From Agrostemma githago (lineage: Eukaryota; Streptophyta; Magnoliopsida; Caryophyllales; Caryophyllaceae): a stretch of DNA of 64,000 nt. Positions 56,672 through 64,000 of the stretch are shown in pieces. The translations under genes were made by a program, and so were the position numbers. Below the pieces are notes generated by a model. The model had not been told where the DNA came from and did no database searches. It saw only the letters and a list, made by a program, of their open reading frames with translations. The stretch lies in contig OY288250.1 in NCBI GenBank assembly GCA_958450325.1, positions 46,412,683 through 46,476,682 of the forward strand, written 5' to 3'. Each line of letters begins with the position of its first letter. Position 1 is the first letter of the stretch.

Positions 56672-57852
56672 GGCCTAGATGGGTCGCACGGGTCTTGTTT
56701 TGGACCTTGACCTCGATTGCTCGATGGGTTTTGTGTTTGACTTGGACTTTTGATGGTTGTATGGCTGTTTTGTGTGTCTCGGAAACGACTTTGACCGGGA
56801 TTGACCCAATCGTGAAAAGTCGGTTTTAATTCCGGTGTCGGTTTTGGTCCAAATTAGTCTTGTTTGACTCGGAATGATCCACTGGGCCTGGATTCGAGGT
56901 TGATTTGGTGAGATTTGTACTCCGTAAGTGTGTTAGTCAACGATTAATGGATTTGAGCCCGTATCCGAGCGCATAGAAACACGTTAGCGTCCGATCATCA
57001 TCGGGTGTTTTTTGGAAACTGCCATAGACACCTAGCGGTCAAAATGCGGGTGTCTACACAATTAAATTTCAAAAAACAATTGTGACAATTCTTTTGAATA
57101 TTAGTAATTTAACGTTTACATAATGTCTTAGTTTGATATTCACGATTATAGAAATAAATCTAAATAGTTTATACTTCTAAGTTATGTCAAATAAAAAACA
57201 AAATAAACAACATAATAACGATATACTCCGTAAAATATTTGTCACAATTAAATTTAAAAAAACAATGTGACCATTCTTTTGAATATCCAAATTACTGAGC
57301 ATTTGGGTGCAAATACGATAGGTTAAAAAATTAGTTTACGAGTGAATAAATATTTCTTTCAATTCGTTAACTATTTTTGGTAAATACTGTTTTTAAAAAA
57401 AAAATTAGGGTTTAATTTTTTTCCCGATTAAAAAATACTTGTAATTTTTTCCAATAATTTTTTTTCCAAGTGAAACTACCGTCTTTTTCCAATAGCAAAA
57501 AAAAAATACTTAAAAAAATGAGCAGTATTTTATTGTACTAAGGGCCTCCATATTGAAGTCGGAACAGGGCCTCCAAATTTCATTGGCCGGCCCTGAAAGG
57601 AGGTACGAGATTAAGCACTTTGAGATGCCTTCACGTCGACAAATATTTGTGAACTAAACATTGTCGTTTGAAATGAATCGGAGACTTGGACAGTCGGGCT
57701 ACAACCCTATTATAGTGACTGAATTCCGTCAATATTATCCGCTTTTAGGTCCTGTTCTTTCCAGATGATCCATTTTTGATAAAGGTTACTCTTAAATTGG
57801 GCAAATAAAAAAAATTTTAAAAAAAAAAATTATTTCCAATCGAAAATGTATA

Positions 57853-58112
57853 CTTCCTCCATTTTCTTTTTATCTTCCCATTTACTTTTGGCTCACTTCT
57901 TTTTGTAATGAATATAAAATAATAAATTTAAAAAATAGTGAGGGTAGAATGGTAAGTGTGGGTAAATAGAAAATAATAAAGATAAAAGTGTTGTAAATAG
58001 TAAGGGTAGTATGGTAAAAATTATGGACTAAAAAGGAAAGAAATGAAATGGGAAGATAAAAAAAAAGTGGATCGAAAATGAAATTGGAAAGATAAAAAGA
58101 AAATGGAGGAAG
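57853..58112. mobile_element. Stowaway-like MITE
   Basis: 260 bp with TIRs CTTCCTCCATTTTCTTTTTA / AAAAAGAAAATGGAGGAAG flanked by TA on both sides (57851-57852, 58113-58114). This is the Tc1/mariner pattern. It is non-coding. Confidence 0.75.
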
Positions 58113-58140
58113 TACTATATTGCTACGTAGTATTATTATA

Positions 58141-58212
58141 CTCCCGGTTTTAAATGACGGTCTCGTTTCATTAGAATACTTTTCGGATATAAATAACCGA
58201 TAAAATCGGGAG
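58141..58212. mobile_element. Miniature TA-flanked inverted-repeat element
   Basis: 72 bp, CTCCCGGTTTTA...TAAAATCGGGAG with TA on both sides. It is probably an internally deleted Stowaway-type MITE. Confidence 0.6.
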
Positions 58213-58697
58213 TATAACAAAATATGGCACGAACCCGAGTAATGACTAGACGGTACCGAACCCGACCCGTGTCATATAAATAAACCAAAAAATGACCCGA
58301 TGATTTTGGCGCCATTCTTGAGGGAAAAACACATGTATTCCTCCGGTCCTCCTCAATAAACCCTAGCTAAATTAATTCGATGAAATTAACCCAGAAATTA
58401 TGAAGGAAATCAATGGAGTTTTGGGTAACTTCAGTTAATGTCTCATATGTGCTCGATTGCTCAATAATTTCTGGTATAATCTTATGTTCTCGTCTCTTCG
58501 ATTTTTTTTGATTGAGTATAATGCATAAGAACTGTATGATTTTAGTTGTTTGTGATGGGAATTTTAGAAATTTAAGCTGTAGCAAAGATATGATGAAGAA
58601 CTGTGGATTGGGTATGTGTTAGGTGCTTGGATTTTGTAGAAATTATGAATTTCGATGGTGCACACCAAGTGTTGAAATTCCTGTGAATAAAATCAGG
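58213..58697 (+). other. Presumed promoter and 5' UTR of F-box gene 2
   Basis: Unique sequence to the left of the ATG. The last ~50 bases resemble those upstream of F-box gene 1. No clear TATA box was assigned. Confidence 0.4.
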
Positions 58698-59132
58698 ATG
58701 TTTGAGGGAAATGTAGGAGATTTGAAAATGGGTGGAGTAGATAGAATTTCGGAGCTACCTGATGTTATCTTGCATGCTATTCTTTTAATGCTCGATACCA
58801 AAGAGGCCAGTCGTGCTAGTGTGTTGCCTAAGAGGTGGTACGAGGCTTGGTCGTCTATTCCGGTTTTGAATTTTTGGGGTCCTTCCCGTTTTTCATCTAA
58901 GCAAACTCTTTCCACATATAAGGATAACCTTCAATCGTTGATGCGGTTCATAGATAAGACTATGGAAAGATACTCTACTAAGAAGTATAGAATAACAAAG
59001 ATGTACCTTGATTATCTGGGGATGGATGATGAAAACGTAGATCCTTTGGTTGATAAATGGATGATGATCGCGGTGCAAAACCAAATCCAGATATTGGAAA
59101 TCGATGTCGGTGATACATACACGTTGCCTGAG

Positions 59133-59187
<55 letters not shown>

Positions 59188-59449
59188 TGAGGATCCGGTG
59201 AGTCCTCCTTCTTAGGTGAGTCCGTCCCGCAATTGAAGACCATTAGATCTAATGAAATCAATGGATCTCCTTGCGCCACGTCACAAATAATTGTTGTGTG
59301 TTCTTCATTTGCTCTAGTTTTACAACCCCTCGAGATATCATCTCCTTCTCTTCAGTCAGTCATCATCCCCCTTTTCTCATATTATTCAAATAAAAAGAGA
59401 GCTAATTAATCAAGTGAAAAAAGAGAGCTAATGCTCAATTAAATTCAGC

Positions 59450-59930
59450 GTATCCTCAATTCCTGCACTTTCCTTCAAGTAAGTATTAGTTTTAATGTTA
59501 TTTGTTTTGAATTTTTAATGTATATATGCAGTTATTTATGTATGTCATGCATACTATTGATTTTCGAATTAAAAAATAATCGTGGAAAAATTTGCAGCAA
59601 GTAATGGCGTTAACAAAGAGCTTGAGTTTTTCGCTGGGAAGAAAGAGGATATTGATTTCGAATAATAGCTGTGATTTACAGCATTTTTGTGAGGAATTCG
59701 AATGTTATACTCCTATGAAGAAGCTCTGTTCCCCGGAAATTGAAATTGAAAGAGATTTCAGTTGCGTTTATTCGAATTCCAATTCCTTGCTTCAAGCTTT
59801 ACCTCAAGAACTTCTGGTAATTTTGCTGATTTTCAGTTCTTCAATATTCTTCTCTGTGTTGAATCAATTGCTCTTTGATTTCGCAGCATTAGCTCTCTTT
59901 TTTCACTGGAACACTAAGGAGAGTTGTTAA
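59450..59930 (+). pseudogene. Captured fragment of an FBS1-like F-box gene
   Basis: A 5' UTR with its own intron (CAA|GTAAGTATT near 59478, acceptor tttgcag at 59597) precedes ATG 59604. The 71 codons to 59816 read MALTKSLSFSLGRKRILISN, then TPMKKLCSPEIE and LLQALPQELL. That order (RKRILIS, TP..KKLC, LP.(D/E)(I/L)L start of an F-box) resembles Arabidopsis FBS1-type stress-induced F-box proteins. It stops at an intron donor, CTG|GTAATT (59817), inside the F-box, and the remainder is missing. It is a transduplicated piece, not a whole gene. Confidence 0.6.
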
Positions 59931-60029
59931 TTGTTATGCAGAGTATCTGAATGGTTTTTTTTTGTGAAGTGTAAGTATTAATAGCATTTGAATGGTTAGT
60001 TGGTTTGAAAATGTGAGTATTATTACTGA

Positions 60030-60270
60030 ATGCTGAATCCATGATGTTACAGTAATATGATTACTGTATCAGTATTATATAATTATACTTGTGTTACTGT
60101 AATAGTGTGACAGTGTCACAGTAAGATATTTGTGTTACTGTAATAGTGTTCTGTTACTGTAACATTATTACTGTGACATTATTATTGTAATTCCTTATTA
60201 CTGTGATAGTTCACAGTAAGATAGTTGTGTTACTGTAATAGTGTTCTGTTACTGTAACAGTAAGATTATA
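60030..60270. repeat. Array of TTACTGTAA-type palindromic motifs
   Basis: Repeated gttactgtaatagtgttctgttactgtaac-like units with TTACTGTAA and its half-sites lie near the right end of the TIR element. They may be subterminal repeats. Confidence 0.5.
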
Positions 60271-60394
60271 TACGATGAAGATGACGCTGAATCTCAGCCA
60301 TTCATATGATTTGATCATGTGGCTGTGATTCGCGGGACAGACTCATTTAAGATAGAGAGACTCACGAGATGCAATTCCTATATATATATATATA

Positions 60395-61320
60395 TATATT
60401 AATTTGATGCATCCATTGCCTGTATGGCAGCATAGATGCAAGGTTAGGATGACGTGGCACAATTTTGGAGTAGTGTGATTATTACCTGCTTTTATTAGTC
60501 TTACCTTACACATTTATGTAAGGTTATTAAAAATGATTAAAAAAAGAGTATTTTTGATTTAGACGGCTTACTAATTATTAATACAAAATTATAATTGCAA
60601 TATTAATTTTTAGTATTGATATTTGTAAACATTAAGCAAAATTTACGTATGTATAATTGATTTAACTAAATAATGCACTTATATCGTACGGAGTAAATAT
60701 ATTAACGTTCTCAAAAATATAAATATTTTTATATATTACTCCATACTCCCGTATGCTATATATCTATAAGATTAAAAGACCAAATATTTTTAATTGTAAT
60801 TTAATAATTTTAATAAATTCTCACCGACCGAACGGGTGGAACGGGTTGGGTCGTGTTTCGAGACTAAATTAACAGGTCATTTTGGGGTCGGTCAAACGGG
60901 TTGCGGGTTGAAAAAATGGGTTCATGACCTTAAAAAAGGAGTCGATTGCAAACATTAAACTGAATCTAAATATTTTTAATTGAATTAACTAATTAATCAA
61001 GTACATATTCAATACTATAAGATTATGGAGTATATGTCTAAACACACTGAAAACAAAACTGAATGAAAGATAAAATTAGTAACCTAATTTTGATTTTAAT
61101 TCTATTTAAGGGTCTGAACTTTTAACTTTGCGGTTAAGAGTTGAAAACTAACACCGTCAATTAACGTTATTCAACCCCTCAAAAAATAAAACGAGGCGTA
61201 ATATGAACACCCATCAAACAGGTCAAACAGATTGGGTCCAAATACGGGTTAGGTCAAATATGAGCCAAGTTATACGGTTTTGTTTACTTTTATATCAATT
61301 TATATATAACCCAACTACAA
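60395..61320. other. Helitron body, non-coding
   Basis: AT-rich, no ORF or family recognised. It contains gggtcgtgtttcgag and cgggttgcgggttg patches (about 60840-60920). Confidence 0.4.
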
Positions 61321-63108
61321 AACCAACCCGTGAATTTTCACGGGTGGTAAAGCTAGTTCAGTTCAAAATCGTTGAAGTATTTGAAATGTCCCAGGGTTGA
61401 GCTTCCATACTATGAGACTATGGAGCTTAAATCTCTTAAACATTTGATTTTAGTGTCGGTTATAGTTGATATTAAAATGTTTAAACGAATCATCTCTTTC
61501 TGCCCGTTGATTGAACTAGATATTTCTAACTTTTACATCAACATTCCTCGGCGTGAAGTTAGTGGACCAACGCAATTCAATATCCAAGGATCTCAGCTTC
61601 AAAAGTTTGTTTATAGGGATTCTAGTGCTCTCTGGTGGCCATTTATCATAGATGTGATTGCACTGAAAGACTAAAGAAAGCTTGAAATTGATAATGCCGG
61701 TGTTACAGACGATATTGTTTCTGAACTGGTGTACGGGCTTGTTGCCTTAGAAAGTTTAGTATTGAATGGATGCCCCAAGCTGAAATGCATTAAGATCTCA
61801 AGCATTTCGTTGAAGAAACTTGGAATTTATAACTTGGTACTATTATACGTTGACGAAGGTTACAATTGACGCTCCCCACTTGCACGACTTTTATTACAAA
61901 TGTGTAGCGGAGACTCCCCTATCATTGATCAGAGTGGGGCACTGTAATGCTCAATTCAATCAATCCCGTATGGAAGATATCACCAATGTTTGCTTTGTTA
62001 AGCTAAAGAAGTTTCTCATAGAAACTAACATTTTCAAATCTCTAGTGGTAGACTTGTCTCGCTCTAGAAAGGTACGAAGTTTGTTCCCATTTCATGATTT
62101 ATATATTTTGCATACAGATAGCAACTCGTAGTCATATCGTGTGTGACCGTATAATCATCTCACTCTTAACTTCTTAAGTCTTAACAAGTGTAACTATGCA
62201 TGAAAATAATGTTGGCATTTATTGGTTGAGTTAGCGGAGGATCAACTGAGGAACGTGGTTTCTGGCGCACCGTACAAACTCAGAGTGCTAAAGCTGCGTG
62301 AAATATCTCAATGTAGCGGTGAAGCCCCTGAGGAATCTTCACTTGTGGCGTTGCTGGATGGACTGTTTTGGTGTTGCCACCCTGATGTGGTGTCAATAAC
62401 AACAGGTTTACAGAATTCGATTCCTAAGGTATGCTTTGTGGCATGATGGACTAGAGGCATTATCATTTGAAAAGTCGGTGCGCCTCGTATCCAAAAGATG
62501 CACGCCTTCTCAAACTAAGTTGCCGATATACTGAGTAGTAAAAACCAAAAACCGGGAGCTTTTAGTGTGATATGAGCAGATTTATAGTGCTTTCCAGTTT
62601 CCACATGATATATATTGTGTAAACATCTTCTTCTTTTTGTGACAGTGAAAACTGAAAAACATCCTTGATTCATGCTCATCGCCTTTTTATCTAAATTATG
62701 ACTGGGGAATAAATAGTGGAACTGGGGTAGAAGTTGCGTAATACGGATTATCTTTCTGGACATCTTCGAGTGGAGTTCATATCTTGAAACTGGTTTTGTT
62801 ATGTTAGCCTTTGTTATTGCCCTCAGGTACTCAGGAATGGGACTAGTGAGTAGTGACTTCCCATCTCGAGTTTATACTCATTGCAGACAGTGCTGGTTTT
62901 TTTTTTCTCTACTCTGAAACCTCCAGTGCTTTAAAATCGTAATTTGTCAATTGTTTGTCTATTTTGGCAGATGATCTTAAGCTATCTCGCGGGAAAAGAG
63001 GATTCTTGGAAGGATCCATTGAAAAGCGTTGAAGTTGGACGCGTTGAAAACCCTCGATTGGTTTCAAAATCACCGGTGCTCGAGATTAGGCTCAAGTTGT
63101 CTTGGTAG

Positions 63109-64000
63109 GACTATGTAACACGGAGTACACCTTATAGTAAGCATAGTCCGTGGTTAGTTTGATGTGAAACGGTTGCATGCGTACAATGGTTTCAAAGAGG
63201 TATGTGACGGTGACATGATTTAAGTTTGTTGTAAACTTTTGCGCTTGAATCGTGAAATCCGAAGCTACATTTGAGGAAGTTCATCATCGAACAATTCGAC
63301 TCATTTTATCCTTTATTTCGCAGCCTGTGAATTGTGATTTCACATATATGGAGTATCTCATTGGCCACCGATATTAAAACGGATATATTCGTATTAAAAC
63401 GAGTCAAAGAGCATTGCATTCGAATAAATGGTCAAACTTTTTGCTAGTTCTTAGCTATCCTATTTGGTCTCATCGATTTTATTTGACGTGATTTAAGTTA
63501 ATATTCGTTACAAACAAAAATTTGTTACTGTACAAGTTTATCTTCGTAGCTCATAATTACGACGATGAGATTTGAATGGTATCGAGTAAGTGTCCGTCAA
63601 AAAACTATCTTGTCAAAATAACGTGACGAAATAGCTCGCGAGCAACTCGAGCTGAGGCCCAACTCGACAACTTAACGATTCAAACCGAGCAAACACTGGC
63701 ATGACTCGAAAAGCTCACGACTCACAAGTAGCTTGAAATTACGTGATTACTCTGATTAGTAATATTTCGCTCTTATTAATCATAATCATATACGAGTAAT
63801 TTTTTCACTTATGAAATGTTTTTTATTTGTCGAATATTTTTGGTATAATATATTTTCGAATACCAAATTATTAAAAAAATATCAAAAAAAAAAAACAAAA
63901 ACATAAATTTAGGAGGAATTTTTAAGAAGATTAACTAATTATCATGAAGATCGGGGTGAATTGAAGGTAATCTTAGTTCAAAATCTCAAACATGCTTCAA
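63109..64000. other. 3' flank of F-box gene 2
   Basis: No gene, repeat terminus or RNA was recognised in the last 890 bases. Confidence 0.5.

Larger units (their letters stand above)
41656..57058 (-). mobile_element. Tat/Retand-type Ty3 retrotransposon with antisense ORF
   Basis: The LTRs are 41656-44278 and 54568-57058, flanked by CAATT at 41651-41655 and 57059-57063. On the minus strand the LTR starts TGTAGACACC and ends CATGTCCACA; the left copy starts TA, a one-base change. The PBS TGGCGACTCCGCTGGGGA (54547-54564) follows the right LTR by two or three bases; Tat elements typically use tRNA-Arg. The PPT (GAGTGGGGGCTC, minus) abuts the left LTR at 44279. Order on the minus strand: a leader of about 1.1 kb, gag-pol (53483 to 47149), then a 2.9-kb 3' region with an oppositely oriented gene. 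Two lesions disable pol. Long LTRs, the PBS, dual RNase H and the antisense ORF together point to Retand-like Tat. Confidence 0.92.
54568..57058 (-). repeat. Tat/Retand LTR, right copy (5' LTR)
   Basis: 2491 bp, the same organisation with a shorter AAT array. TATA at about 56531-56540, proximal palindromes 56569-56671, distal palindromes 55374-55593. Substitutions relative to the left copy are few. Confidence 0.92.
41314..57595. mobile_element. hAT-like non-autonomous element, split by the Tat retrotransposon
   Basis: The left end CAGGGCCGGCCCATAGG (41314) and right end TTGGCCGGCCCTG (57595) form hAT-type TIRs. The flanking 8-mers are AAAGGAGC (41306-41313) and AAAGGAGG (57596-57603), an 8-bp duplication with one change. 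Without the Tat insertion it is about 870 bp and has no transposase. Its interior holds a tandem duplication of about 170 bp (around 41500-41655 plus 57059-57110, and again 57111-57290), sharing gatatactccgt and atttgtcacaatt. Confidence 0.75.
59185..60378. mobile_element. TIR element (Pack-MULE-like) inside the Helitron
   Basis: Imperfect long inverted ends: the left has GTGAGTCC...GGTGAGTCCGTCCCGC (59199-59230). The complement of the right end reads GTGAGTCTCT...AATGAGTCTGTCCCGC. Both are flanked by TA repeats, so a target duplication cannot be resolved. It carries a gene fragment (59460-59816 region) and an array of TTACTGTAA motifs. Confidence 0.5.
59139..61356 (+). mobile_element. Probable Helitron inserted in F-box gene 2
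   Basis: The 3' end has a perfect 9-bp stem, ACCCGTGAA-tt-TTCACGGGT (61326-61345), seven bases before CTAG (61353-61356), followed by T: the Helitron signature. The left junction lies in a TA-rich run after ...GAGATTCTA. Joining A (59138) to T (61357) restores the frame (E-I-L-F-S-S-K-S-L), matching gene 1 (ILLSAKSL) and the A/T insertion preference of Helitrons. The 5' TC terminus is not clear because of the TA repeat. No Rep/helicase is encoded. Confidence 0.55.
58698..63108 (+). pseudogene. F-box gene 2: F-box/LRR protein, disrupted
   Basis: Exons: 58698-59138 and 61357-62071 (one exon before the insertion), about 62234-62428, and 62971-63108. ATG at 58698 gives MFEGNVGDLKMGG; a GTG at 58623 is in frame but less likely. 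The F-box reads ISELPDVILHAILLMLDTKE with VLPKRW. LRR-type parts include SLKYLKCPRVELPYYETMEL, RKLEIDNAGVTDDIVSEL, and DGLFWCCHPDVVSI near the end; the last exon ends LKLSW-stop. Lesions: a 2.2-kb insertion at 59139; TAA at 61672-61674 within ALKD-RKLEI; and a frameshift near 61835-61845 between SLKKLGIYNL and TLTKVTIDAP. Donors at 62072 (AAAG|GTACG) and 62429 (AAG|GTATG) look normal. It is a paralogue of gene 1. Confidence 0.85.

Overview
The window is plant nuclear DNA, most likely from a eudicot. It holds two related F-box/LRR genes with introns, buried in nested LTR retrotransposons, MITEs, MULEs, a hAT-like element and a probable Helitron. The most complete element is a Tat/Retand-type Ty3 retrotransposon with an antisense plant-mobile-domain-like ORF; elements of this type were first described in Silene. 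A Caryophyllales host is therefore a guess, not something the sequence proves. No rRNA, bona fide tRNA, CRISPR array or bacterial/organellar gene was seen.

Layout. 1-6012: a partial Tat-type LTR, a Mutator-like foldback element (MULE-A) with a CACTA fragment inside it, a C/G-rich low-complexity block, and a second broken Tat-type LTR. 6013-14275: AT-rich decayed transposon DNA, two more MULEs of the same family (B and C, each with a 9-bp target duplication) and the 3' end of an old plus-strand copia element. 14276-41232: F-box gene 1, whose exons are cut by Copia-A (14888-25514, itself split by Copia-B at 20201-25139) and by Copia-C (25988-39981, itself split by an Athila-like gag-protease element at 28084-37553). 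41314-57595: a hAT-like element split by the 15.4-kb Tat/Retand element (41656-57058). 57853-58212: two small TA-flanked MITEs. 58698-63108: F-box gene 2, interrupted by a probable Helitron that carries a TIR element containing a fragment of an FBS1-like F-box gene.

Both F-box genes are pseudogenes. Gene 1 has two insertions and a 14-bp tandem duplication that shifts the frame. Gene 2 has the insertion, an in-frame stop and a frameshift. Every autonomous-type retroelement also carries lesions: frameshifts, premature stops, a DTG-to-DTC protease change and a YVDD-to-YVDA reverse transcriptase change. Clean target-site duplications (ATTAT, GATTT, GAACG, CAATT, TTAACGATT, TTTAGAATA) fix most of the nesting order.

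The most unusual signal is a set of clustered 12-14 bp palindromes around a CGATCG-like core. They lie upstream of the TATA box in the LTRs of two unrelated Ty3 lineages: ACTCGATCGAGT in the Tat-type LTRs and TCCCGATCGGGA in the Athila-like LTRs. Further clusters lie in the intron of the antisense ORF and in the non-coding interior of the Athila-like element. Between the two LTRs of one insertion these palindromes change in number and change symmetrically.
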